Shown: piece after piece, positions 1 to 7,682 of the stretch
How positions within the stretch are numbered: the stretch's first letter is position 1
How the letters are laid out: the number at the start of each line of letters is the position of its first letter
Source: Cyclobacterium xiamenense
GTDB lineage: Bacteria > Bacteroidota > Bacteroidia > Cytophagales > Cyclobacteriaceae
DNA: 34,148 bases
NCBI RefSeq assembly: GCF_009467825.1
Contig: NZ_WIOK01000044.1
Location: 1 to 34,148 of the forward strand
Direction: 5' to 3'
Notes under the pieces: generated by a model
Told to the model about the DNA's origin: nothing
Database searches by the model: none
Seen by the model: only the letters and a program-made list of their open reading frames with translations
Program-made: the position numbers and the translations under genes

Positions 1-36
1 TTTCTCTTTTAGGTTTTCTTTTTCTTCTGTACTCAT
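1..36 (-). CDS. Start of an unidentified gene running off the left edge
   Basis: An ATG at 36 on the minus strand opens a frame reading MSTEEKENLKEK up to the window edge. It lies downstream of the hipBA remnant on the same strand. Only 12 codons are visible, so no family can be named; the charged, Lys/Glu-rich start is typical of a cytoplasmic protein. It could also be chance. Confidence 0.35.
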   Translation of the reverse strand, partial: MSTEEKENLKEK

Positions 37-73
37 GTCTACTACTTATAAAATTTAAAACTAAATTCCAAGC

Positions 74-145
74 TTAGACAGAGTTGAGATTACAGTCTCC
101 ACCGGCCAGTTCTCCCCATATTTTTACCTCGGCTACATCTACCAT
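74..145 (-). pseudogene. HipA toxin kinase, N-terminal remnant only
   Basis: An ATG at 145 overlaps the stop codon of the HipB-like gene by 7 bases, the usual coupling in hipBA pairs. It reads MVDVAEVKIWGELAG, which resembles the first strand of HipA-family Ser/Thr kinases (a V-x-I/V-W-G-x-L-V/A-G pattern). Similarity stops there and a TAA follows at 76-74 after nine more residues. The rest of the roughly 400-residue toxin, including all kinase motifs, is absent. I infer that the toxin was deleted and the antitoxin left as an orphan. Recognition rests on a very short stretch, so the call is moderate. Confidence 0.5.
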
Positions 146-489
146 CCTAGATCTTCTTTCTTTTCATTCTTTGTCTCCTTAGTTCTTACACGCTCTTTCT
201 CCTTTTTCTTCAACTTGGCATACTCAAGCGGACTTATCTCATCGTTGACTTCAAACTCTTTTAGTACATACAATGAATCAAGTGCTCTTAGTATCTGAAT
301 CAGGCTTGAAAGCGTAATGGATTCTCCTGTTTCTATCTGGCTAAGGGTATACCGATTTAAGCCTGCCATTTCCGCTAGGTTCGCCTGCGTAATGTTTTTT
401 TGCGACCTGGTATGCTTAATGAACTGCCCTATTTCGGACACTATAGCTGAATCTGATATTTCCGCTGATATTCTGTTGGTTTTTGCCAT
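139..489 (-). CDS. HipB-like XRE-family repressor/antitoxin (orphan)
   Basis: A 116-residue DNA-binding protein. Residues ~20-75 form an XRE/Cro helix-turn-helix: IGQFIKHTRSQKNITQANLAEMAG, followed by the recognition helix LNRYTLSQIETG. The tail after residue ~85 is a highly charged Lys/Glu helix. I chose ATG at 489 over the in-frame GTG at 492. HipB proteins bind operators over their own promoter and neutralise HipA; here four copies of a GTTGG-N6-CCAAC inverted repeat cover the promoter and start codon, fitting tight autoregulation. The HipA gene that should follow is only a stub overlapping this stop codon, so the protein probably survives as an orphan regulator. It might instead control the surrounding defence genes, but no further copies of the operator were noticed near them. 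Confidence 0.85.
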   Translation of the reverse strand: MAKTNRISAEISDSAIVSEIGQFIKHTRSQKNITQANLAEMAGLNRYTLSQIETGESITLSSLIQILRALDSLYVLKEFEVNDEISPLEYAKLKKKEKERVRTKETKNEKKEDLGW

Positions 490-618
490 CACTAAATATT
501 TTTTAACCTATTAAGGTTGGTTTTTGCCAACACAAATATAAGAAATAAATCTGAATAGTATGTTCGTTTTTGCCAACGCTAAATAAAATAAACATGCTTA
601 ACGTTGGTTTTTGCCAAC
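475..618. promoter_or_regulatory. Four operator-like inverted repeats in front of the hipB-like gene
   Basis: Sites with the pattern GTTGG-TTTTTG-CCAAC lie at 475-490 (last arm CCATC), 516-531, 562-577 (first arm GTTCG) and 603-618. Centre spacing is 41, 46 and 41 bp, close to four helical turns, so all four face roughly the same side of the DNA. The first overlaps the start codon, so the ATG and first codons of the repressor are part of an operator. The second lies just downstream of the -7 element. This resembles the four-operator layout of the E. coli hipBA promoter, although the sequence differs. Confidence 0.75.
533..540 (-). promoter_or_regulatory. Bacteroidota-type -7 element for the hipB-like gene
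   Basis: On the minus strand the sequence TATATTTG matches the TAnnTTTG -7 consensus of Bacteroidota sigma-A exactly, 43 bp before the ATG. It sits between two of the operators, so a bound repressor would cover it. No good -33 TTTG element is seen at the usual spacing. Confidence 0.55.
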
Positions 619-649
619 ACGAAGATGAGCTTTACAAGATCATCAAAGT

Positions 650-1465
650 CTATATTTTAGCCACCGCTCCTTCGAATTTAGCATAATTGGCATCTACACC
701 ATCATCCAAGTCAAACTCAATTTGTTGGTTGGCTAGTTCCTTTAATACCTCATTATAGTCTCGGCATTCCAACTCATGATTACGCAATTCTTCAAGGCGT
801 TTGAGTTCTTGGCGGCTCAGATTTTCTTCGTTGTCCGAAAGCTTTTCTATTTCTCGCTTGATGTACTCTTGGTGTGGATGCAGGTAGCTGCGTTGTATTT
901 TCTGCACGGTGTATTTATCCATGCGGTGCATGTACACCAATACCTTGAAGGCTGCATTATTGGGTTTTTTCACATTGCTGCTAAACAACCAATAAATGGG
1001 TTTCTTTTTGTACATGCTGGTATGATAGCCCCAAAATTTCTCAGTAAGCCACTTGTGCAGATCCATACCCAAGGCATCATGGATAAAATTGATGTTTTCC
1101 GTTAGGCTACCTTCTCCCCAAACGGCATGCACCAAATCTTTGGTACGTACCAAGCCATCATCGGGGAAGGCACAATCTTCGCCCATTAAGGGTACTATGC
1201 CGTCTTCATCTATTTCTATGTTATGCCCGTTATATTTGTACCTAGCTGTTTCTTCTTCTGTTGGATTAGGATGAGCAATGTTTAAGCCCGGTTTATCCAA
1301 GCGATAACGTCCTAAAAACACCCCAATACCATAAGATAGAAACTGACTGATTATCTCAGCTTTGTTAATAGGTAAACTAACAGCTTCTTTGCCTTGCTCT
1401 CGAAATACAGGCTCTAAGGCTTCTAAGTCATTTTTGTTTAACTCTTCAATATCACCTTTAATATC
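650..1465 (-). pseudogene. pglX: PglX (BREX adenine methyltransferase), C-terminal fragment
   Basis: The frame is open from just after a TGA at 1468-1466 down to the stop at 650, about 271 codons with no convincing start. It matches the C-terminal third of PglX, the ~1200-residue adenine methyltransferase of BREX phage-exclusion systems. Landmarks in order are the GVFLGRYRLDKPGL segment, the DEDGIVPL acidic turn, the KKPIYWLFSS block, FKVLVYMHRMD, SYLHPHQ, and the coiled-coil end finishing with IEFDLDDGVDANYAKF. The catalytic N-terminal part (DPPY motif) is missing, and none of the usual partners (BrxC, PglZ, BrxL) is visible. I infer a deleted BREX locus whose end is retained. The GTG at 1321 gives a 223-residue open frame but is not a credible start for this family. 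Confidence 0.8.
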
Positions 1466-1537
1466 TCAGGACTCCTTATCTCAAACGAAATCATGTGGTT
1501 CAAAATCTTAATTTTAACTAATCACAAGAAAAATTAG

Positions 1538-1764
1538 TCATATCGGAGGTATTTGAAAAAGGCCATTATCTTCCCGATTAAAACTTTCTACCTCTGTTAT
1601 TCCCTCTTCAAATTCCGTAAGATCAATCAAATCTGCCTGACCCTGAAGAACAAGTATGGCATCCGATTTAACAGTTTTAAGTTCTTCAATTTTATGCTAT
1701 ACCTCTGGGGTGTAGATAGTTTTTGAGTTTATTTTTTTGAAATAAGTTCCTTTTTGAGCCAAGG
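1538..1764 (-). pseudogene. Decayed coding stretch, C-terminal end of an unidentified protein
   Basis: Reading the minus strand from about 1764 gives LAQKGTYFKKINSKTIYTPEV, an in-frame TAG, then HKIEELKTVKSDAILVLQGQ and about 30 further protein-like residues ending ...LFQIPPI at a TGA (1540-1538). Composition and codon use look like real protein, interrupted by one internal stop and another just upstream. It lies directly upstream of the PglX fragment on the same strand, where a BREX locus would carry the end of another BREX gene, but I cannot match it to one. Between 1765 and 1969 only further broken frames are seen. Confidence 0.4.
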
Positions 1765-1969
1765 CCTATAGTTCCCAGCTTTAGTTTAGTCCGTCTAATC
1801 ATTTACCTCCCTGACTACTCCCACCACACTAATACGTCATTTGGCACTACCTTCATCACAAGCGGCCCGTACCTCACGCTTGGCGGTAGGCAAGGTCAAT
1901 AAAAAGGCAGACGGATAGTAGAGCAACAAAAGCCACCTTAGATAAAAAGATTAAGACAGTTATTACTAA

Positions 1970-4945
1970 TTATTTAATGGATATTATATCATTTATACTG
2001 GCCACCACCTCATATTTCAGATCTTGCTCCAAGGACTCAAAATGCTTCTTCCCACATTTGATTTTGAAGTATTCCATGGGTCTTAGCTTCAGTTTATACT
2101 TGGAACCCTTACTTTCCAAAACGAAGTACAGCTTGGTATCTCCACCCTGTTCCCAAAGCAAAGCCCAGTCGGGATTGTAATCGCCAAGTGGTGTCTGTAC
2201 CTTGAATTTTGGAGGAAGCTTAGCATAAACTTTCACATTATTGCTGTTTTCAAAGGATCTGGCAAGATCGGATTCCACGGTAGAATCATATCGGACATAA
2301 TCAAATGGAGACTTGGTACTTTCCAATAGGTTACTTTCCATGTATCCTTTGATGGGTGTGTCTTCCGCCTCGAACAATTCCTGGACGTAGTACTCTTGGT
2401 TATCCAGTTTTCGGTATTGGATACCATCCACCAAAAACTCCAGTTTCACTTCATTGATGATCTGAAGCACCTCCTCCATGAAGAGCTGGGGATTGATTCT
2501 CAGCGATTCAAGGTCAACTTGCAGCAAAATATCGATAAGCGTATTACGCGTCAACTGTGTTTCATTTTGCAAGAAACTCAACACGTCTGGAAGGTAGGTT
2601 GCTTTTTCTTCTACAGCGATAACATCAATGTACGTTTCTTTACTTTCCAAGCCTGAAAGCTTTTGTGCTACTGCGGCTTTTTTGTAAATGATTTTTGAAC
2701 CTTCTCTCTTGATCTGTGCTTTGACCCGTTCTACGATTTTTGCTTTCAAGGCTTCGGAATCAAACTTCACATCATAGGTAGTCTTGTACTTGATCTTATT
2801 CCAAAGCTCCAAGAAGTCTTGATTGAGATACACCTGCTTATTCAGCTTGAGCGTACGTTCCTTGGACTTGTCTTTGATGTTGGTCTTTTTCGGAATGATG
2901 GCTTTTACTTTTTCGACAATAACCGCTTCAAAAGGCTGTAAGTCTAATGGCAAACCCAAGGGCTTATTATTTTTAACTCTTAAAATCAATTCATCGGTAA
3001 CTTTTCCAATGGTAACTTTCTTTTTGACACCTGAAATCTTCGCCTTTGATTCAGTGATCAAATTGAGATCCTTCAGCGCTTTGAAAACTGCTTCAGACTT
3101 TTTCTCGCCCAACATCACAGGCTTTCCGTTTTCATCGGCATCAACGATTGCATTGGAGAAATAATCCGCCTGGAAAGAACCAAATGGCACCCCGGTTTCC
3201 AGCTCGATATCCTTCTGAAGGTTTTCCACAAACTCTTCATAAGTTTCATTAGCTATTACAGTCAAGGTATTGATCGAACGGTCATATACCCGATTACCCG
3301 TCTCATCCACACAAATACGCAAGCCTCGACCGATAGACTGCTTGCGCTTAATTTCAGATTGGGATTCGTTAAGCGTGCAGATTTGGAAGACATTCGGGTT
3401 GTCCCAACCCACGCCCAAAGCAGAGTGGGAAAAGATAAACCGGAGCGGATTGTCATAATTCAACAGCTTCTCCTTTTCTTCCATGATTAGCTTGTAGGTA
3501 GAATCATCTTTACCAGTCTGGCCTGTCGTATCTACCATACGGCCTTTATCCTGAGAAAAATATCCGTCCCTTACTTTTTCTAAAGGAGTCTCTTTATGCG
3601 AAGGCAATTCAAACAAGATTTGGTACTTCGAAAACTGTCTCAATCTTTGATAGGCTTCATCAAACCATCGGGCATACTTTCCGTCAATCTTGTTTCCATC
3701 CTCATCGTAGCTTCTGAAATTGGCTACTCGGTCTATGAAAAAAAGGCTCAATACCTTGATCTTCTTCTCCCGACCTGCAAAAAACAATTCTTTATCCAGG
3801 TGCTCTTCAATGGTTTTGTAAATCTGAACCTGTTGGTAAGCTTCTACACTCAAGCCTCCCAAGGTCTCCCCAAGAAATAATCGATTGGCTACCGTTGTGA
3901 AACTTAGCTGCCACCGTTTGTTGACCACGGAAATCTCCCCAATGGTATAATCCCGATAAATTTCTCTTCCGGTCAGGTCTTCCAAAGAATCTCCTACGTC
4001 ACACTTGACCACTTTTCGTTCCACTTCCCCATTAGACTTTTGCACATCCAGTTCCAGCCGGATATCCTGTTTCTTAGGATCATAGTCATAGAATCGGATA
4101 AAAGCTTCATTGGAATCATTGGCAGCCTGCATGCCCGCCACTTCTATTTGCTTGACAAAGCCCTGCTCGTAGGCATCGTAAGCCGAAAAGCGATAAATCA
4201 AATTTACCTTATTGATGTGCGTGGCAGAATAGCGCAAAACTACCAGGGGATTCAGGTCTTTGATACTGCTTTGCGCCTTATCACTCTCCATTTCCTGAGG
4301 CTCATCCAGAATTACGATGGGATTGACATTCTGAATGACTTTCAGGGGAATGCCACCCGTTTCGTAGTGCGGTTTATTGATCACTTTATCTTGGCTATTA
4401 AAAGCATCGATATTGATGATCATGATTTCGATGGAGGCATTGACTGCAAAGCTTCGGATCTGAGAAACTTCCCTGCTGCTGTATACAAAATCCCGAAAGA
4501 CCACATTGTCATAAAGCCCCCCAAAATGCTCCCGAGTCTGACGGATGGTGGCTTTCACCCCTTCACGGATAGCTACGGAAGGCACTACGATGATAAACTT
4601 GGTAAAGCCATGGACTTTATTCAACTCGAAAATGGTCCGCAGGTACACATAGGTTTTGCCGGTACCGGTCTCCATCTCTATGGAATACTGCAAGTCACTT
4701 TTGCGTAAGCTATCACTGAGCCCAACGGCATTTCTTGCCTGAACTTCCTGCAGGTTTTCAAGCAGGCGGGTTTCAGAAATGACCAGATCATTACCGTACC
4801 CTTTTTCTATTTTTCCAAACAAGTCCTCATTAACCTTGGCTACCGAAAAAACAGAATCGTAGCGGTTACCTCCCTGAAAAAGATCTACTACCGACTGAAT
4901 GGCCTCCAGCTGATAAGCGAGGCTCTGATTAAAATGGATCTGCAT
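1970..4945 (-). CDS. res: Type III restriction endonuclease subunit Res
   Basis: A 991-residue superfamily 2 helicase/nuclease that partners Mod to translocate along and cleave unmethylated DNA. Visible motifs: Walker A ETGTGKT (residues 92-98), the Res-type motif II DEPQ (214-217), motif III YSAT (~239-242), the ALGVGWDNP segment and motif VI QSIGRGLR (about 515-550). Near the C-terminus is an intact PD-(D/E)xK nuclease core: YNPDW around 925, then FVLESKG around 945. Length fits the family. The ATG at 4945 is 3 bases after the mod stop, so translation is probably coupled. All motifs needed for activity appear intact. It ends the five-gene unit that starts at 14148. Confidence 0.95.
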   Translation of the reverse strand: MQIHFNQSLAYQLEAIQSVVDLFQGGNRYDSVFSVAKVNEDLFGKIEKGYGNDLVISETRLLENLQEVQARNAVGLSDSLRKSDLQYSIEMETGTGKTYVYLRTIFELNKVHGFTKFIIVVPSVAIREGVKATIRQTREHFGGLYDNVVFRDFVYSSREVSQIRSFAVNASIEIMIINIDAFNSQDKVINKPHYETGGIPLKVIQNVNPIVILDEPQEMESDKAQSSIKDLNPLVVLRYSATHINKVNLIYRFSAYDAYEQGFVKQIEVAGMQAANDSNEAFIRFYDYDPKKQDIRLELDVQKSNGEVERKVVKCDVGDSLEDLTGREIYRDYTIGEISVVNKRWQLSFTTVANRLFLGETLGGLSVEAYQQVQIYKTIEEHLDKELFFAGREKKIKVLSLFFIDRVANFRSYDEDGNKIDGKYARWFDEAYQRLRQFSKYQILFELPSHKETPLEKVRDGYFSQDKGRMVDTTGQTGKDDSTYKLIMEEKEKLLNYDNPLRFIFSHSALGVGWDNPNVFQICTLNESQSEIKRKQSIGRGLRICVDETGNRVYDRSINTLTVIANETYEEFVENLQKDIELETGVPFGSFQADYFSNAIVDADENGKPVMLGEKKSEAVFKALKDLNLITESKAKISGVKKKVTIGKVTDELILRVKNNKPLGLPLDLQPFEAVIVEKVKAIIPKKTNIKDKSKERTLKLNKQVYLNQDFLELWNKIKYKTTYDVKFDSEALKAKIVERVKAQIKREGSKIIYKKAAVAQKLSGLESKETYIDVIAVEEKATYLPDVLSFLQNETQLTRNTLIDILLQVDLESLRINPQLFMEEVLQIINEVKLEFLVDGIQYRKLDNQEYYVQELFEAEDTPIKGYMESNLLESTKSPFDYVRYDSTVESDLARSFENSNNVKVYAKLPPKFKVQTPLGDYNPDWALLWEQGGDTKLYFVLESKGSKYKLKLRPMEYFKIKCGKKHFESLEQDLKYEVVASINDIISIK

Positions 4946-4948
4946 GGT

Positions 4949-6982
4949 TTAGAGGGTATTTACTTTGGCAAATCCAAATTCATTCTTCAATCTCAACTCT
5001 GCATTGGTTTTGAAAGCATCGTCTTTGCCAAAAGCCTCATCCTTAAGCACCAAAACAGGTTTCAAGTCCACTATTGCTTCTGCTATACTTTCCTTACCCC
5101 AATTACCTATTCCCTCTATTACTTCCATGGTAATCGGTGCATTCATGCAGATAAACAATTCCCCATGGCTGATGCTGTAAACCCTGGCTCCGGCAATGCT
5201 GCGCTCTTCTATCTGAGAAGTCAGTAACAACCCCTGCTTCAGCAGCAATTCATAGAGCAAGTCTTCTTCCGTTCTGCCCTTCTTCAGGTGGTTTCTGCTT
5301 TCTTCCAGTCTGGTCTGGATTCCCTGGACCGTCTCAGGCATTTCGGTATCCCAAGCTTCAATGTTAGAGCTATCCAGCTTGAATACTTTGAAGCCTATAT
5401 CCAGTTTGGCAATAATCTCTTCCAACTCCTGAATTTTAGCTTTTTCTTCATCGGTTTGGATTAGACTGGCTTTAGCTTTTAATTGATCTAGTTCTTCTTT
5501 TTTCTCCGCAAAAATAGTATCACCAGCTCTTCGTATTCTTTCTTTTCCAATTTCTGTTATTGTTTTATACCCCGACTTAAACGCTTCGCTTTTTTCGTCA
5601 GTTATTTCAGGTAATTGTACTTGAATATGTTTTCTATTTAATTCATCTTCTGAATTTAATTGCATAACAGAGTGAGCAGTTGTCCCAGAACCAGAGAAAA
5701 AGTCAAGTATTATTTCATTATTTTTAAAATTTACATACTTAATTAGTAATTTAATTAAGTCAACAGGTTTAGTATACTGAAAAACTCTTTCATCGAAGAG
5801 TTTTTTCATATCAGAGGAAGAACTCGCATTAAGAATTGAAGTTATAAGATTCTTGTGAGGAGCCGACCTGACTATTTGATTATTTTCATTATCAACGTTC
5901 AAATAATTTTTATAGTAAACTGACCATCCACTATTTTTATTATCTGATTTTTTAAACTCTATGAAATTATTTTCTCTTGCCCATTGAACTTTAGATTTAC
6001 TCCATTTCCATATCCAACCATCGTTCTGAAATTCTTTTCTTCCATTTGGAAATGATAAAGTACCATCTGGGCATTCAATTCCAAAATTTAATGAATCACT
6101 ATATTGAAGTCCACCTCTGTCTAGATTATCTGTATAATAAGGTCCTCTAAGTTCGAAATGTTCATCTTTATTGCGATACCTAGTTAGATCGAAAGACTCA
6201 AAATTTCTAGAAAAAGTATTTTCTATAAAATTAATGTCTTTACAATACACGATGATACTTTCAGTTATTGTTGAAATCGTGGATGAATCTGAAGCTCCCG
6301 TTTTTTTTTGCCATATTAAATTTGAAATGAAATTTGTTTCACCAAATATTTCGTCACAAAGTTTTTTCAAATTATCAACTTCATTATCATCGATACTAAT
6401 TAAAATTACCCCGTCATCTTTCAATAAGTTTCTCGATAACCTCAATCTGGGATACATCATATTCAACCAGTTGGAATGATACCGTCCATCTTCTTTGGTA
6501 TTGGTGGATTGCTTAACTCCTTCGCTGTCTACTTGATCGGTTTGTTCGAGATAGTTTTTCAGGTTGTCTTTGTAGTTGTCTTTATAGACAAAGTCTTTGC
6601 CCGTATTGTAAGGAGGATCGATGTAGATCATTTTGATCTTCCCATTGTAACTTTTTTGGAGGAGCTTGAGTACTTCCAGGTTGTCTCCTTCGATGTATAT
6701 ATTTTCAGTTTTTTCCCAGTTCTTGCTACTTTCCTTGTCGGGGCGTAGGGTCCCGAGTGATCGTTTCATGGATTCTTTGATGGCCTCGTTTTTCCCCCAC
6801 CAGTTAAGTCCGTACAATTCATCATTAGGTGTGATAAGATCACCAAGTAGTAGTTGTAGTTTTTCAAAATCCACACGGCCTTCACTGAATACCTCAGGAA
6901 AAATTTCTTTGAGTTTCTGAATATTTTCGGCCAGTATATCTTGGCTTCCGCTCAGGGAATGGTCTTTGGTGATTTTTTCCAT
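4949..6982 (-). CDS. mod: Type III DNA adenine methyltransferase Mod
   Basis: A 677-residue beta-class N6-adenine methyltransferase that supplies both protection and DNA specificity to the type III complex. Catalytic motif IV DPPYNTG is at residues 122-128 and the AdoMet-binding motif I ILDFFSGSGTT near 425-434, in the order expected for Mod. The variable target-recognition region lies between them (about 200-420). DNA encoding that region (~5560-6480) is clearly more AT-rich than the two flanks, as if exchanged by recombination. It also contains a run of nine A residues on the coding strand (6301-6309, near codon 225) that could slip. The start is 4 bases after the DUF4391 stop, and res follows 3 bases after this stop. 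Confidence 0.95.
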   Translation of the reverse strand: MEKITKDHSLSGSQDILAENIQKLKEIFPEVFSEGRVDFEKLQLLLGDLITPNDELYGLNWWGKNEAIKESMKRSLGTLRPDKESSKNWEKTENIYIEGDNLEVLKLLQKSYNGKIKMIYIDPPYNTGKDFVYKDNYKDNLKNYLEQTDQVDSEGVKQSTNTKEDGRYHSNWLNMMYPRLRLSRNLLKDDGVILISIDDNEVDNLKKLCDEIFGETNFISNLIWQKKTGASDSSTISTITESIIVYCKDINFIENTFSRNFESFDLTRYRNKDEHFELRGPYYTDNLDRGGLQYSDSLNFGIECPDGTLSFPNGRKEFQNDGWIWKWSKSKVQWARENNFIEFKKSDNKNSGWSVYYKNYLNVDNENNQIVRSAPHKNLITSILNASSSSDMKKLFDERVFQYTKPVDLIKLLIKYVNFKNNEIILDFFSGSGTTAHSVMQLNSEDELNRKHIQVQLPEITDEKSEAFKSGYKTITEIGKERIRRAGDTIFAEKKEELDQLKAKASLIQTDEEKAKIQELEEIIAKLDIGFKVFKLDSSNIEAWDTEMPETVQGIQTRLEESRNHLKKGRTEEDLLYELLLKQGLLLTSQIEERSIAGARVYSISHGELFICMNAPITMEVIEGIGNWGKESIAEAIVDLKPVLVLKDEAFGKDDAFKTNAELRLKNEFGFAKVNTL

Positions 6983-6986
6983 ATTG

Positions 6987-7682
6987 TTAGTTGTCTTTTA
7001 ATCGTGATTTTAAGGCTTTGATTTGTTCGGCTAGAGCACGGGCCTGATGATGCAGCTCTGCCTTTTTGGCTGCATTTCTTTCCCTAGCGTATTCGTTTTT
7101 TATCGTTATGGCTTTTTTCTCCAGCGCCAGGAGTGCAAGCTGATCTTGTCTGTTTTCATCATGGATATGATGCATCAGCTTATCAAAGTACTCCTTGAGG
7201 TGGGTACCGCCTACTTTGTCCAAAAATAGATTAGTTAGATAGGTCTTTTGTTGCTCGCTGAGCTTTTCAGCATCCATCCACTCCGAAAAGTAGAACTTAT
7301 CCTGATTCAATTTCCGCTTGTCCTTTTGCTGCTGATGGATCGTTTTCTCCGCTAGCTGAAAGCAGAATTCCTCTTTATAAATAAACCCAAGTACCAAGGG
7401 ATAAGGAATCGCTTTTTGCAACAGTCTAGCTACCCGATCGGCAGCTGCTTTCTCTCTAAGCTCCACCTCGACGCTAACTACCTCATCATAGCAGAACTCC
7501 TCATTGATGAAAGCAGGAATTTGAAGATGCTGAGGCTTAAGGGATCCTGTCCAAATCATCTTCTCTATTTTGTCCAAAAGATCTTGATTTACATCTGGCT
7601 GAACTTCCTTGAGGACTTTTTTGGTCATCTTGATAGAAAACACGGAGGCGGCAGGCCACTTCAAATGATCTATTAATCTCAT
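6987..7682 (-). CDS. DUF4391 family protein
   Basis: A 231-residue cytoplasmic protein recognised as DUF4391 from its overall pattern: a short N-terminal LKWPAASVFSIKMTKK segment, a hydrophobic core with alternating short strands (LQIPAFINEEFCYDEVVSVEVEL), the IPYPLVLGFIYKEEFCFQLA strand pair, then YFSEWMDAEKLS. Residues from ~170 to the end form a Lys/Glu/Ala-rich coiled coil. The biochemical function is unknown, and I see no catalytic motif. Its ATG overlaps the SNF2 stop by 4 bases, and mod starts 4 bases after its own stop. To my knowledge DUF4391 genes often sit between a SNF2-type helicase and a methyltransferase in defence loci. An adaptor role between helicase and Mod/Res is inference. 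Confidence 0.8.
   Translation of the reverse strand: MRLIDHLKWPAASVFSIKMTKKVLKEVQPDVNQDLLDKIEKMIWTGSLKPQHLQIPAFINEEFCYDEVVSVEVELREKAAADRVARLLQKAIPYPLVLGFIYKEEFCFQLAEKTIHQQQKDKRKLNQDKFYFSEWMDAEKLSEQQKTYLTNLFLDKVGGTHLKEYFDKLMHHIHDENRQDQLALLALEKKAITIKNEYARERNAAKKAELHHQARALAEQIKALKSRLKDN

Noticed and set aside
650-1321. HipA-type toxin partner for the nearby HipB-like gene
   Set aside because: The sequence has no HipA kinase motifs and instead matches the C-terminal blocks of PglX (KKPIYWLFSS, IEFDLDDGVDANYAKF). The true hipA remnant is on the other side of the repressor.
1790-1969. End of a group II intron or mobile element
   Set aside because: The minus strand has a short stretch with the look of a structured element, but no domain V signature or maturase could be identified.
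4040-4708. 222-residue plus-strand open frame
   Set aside because: It lies antisense to the conserved helicase core of res, has no domain signal, and is explained as a shadow of that gene.
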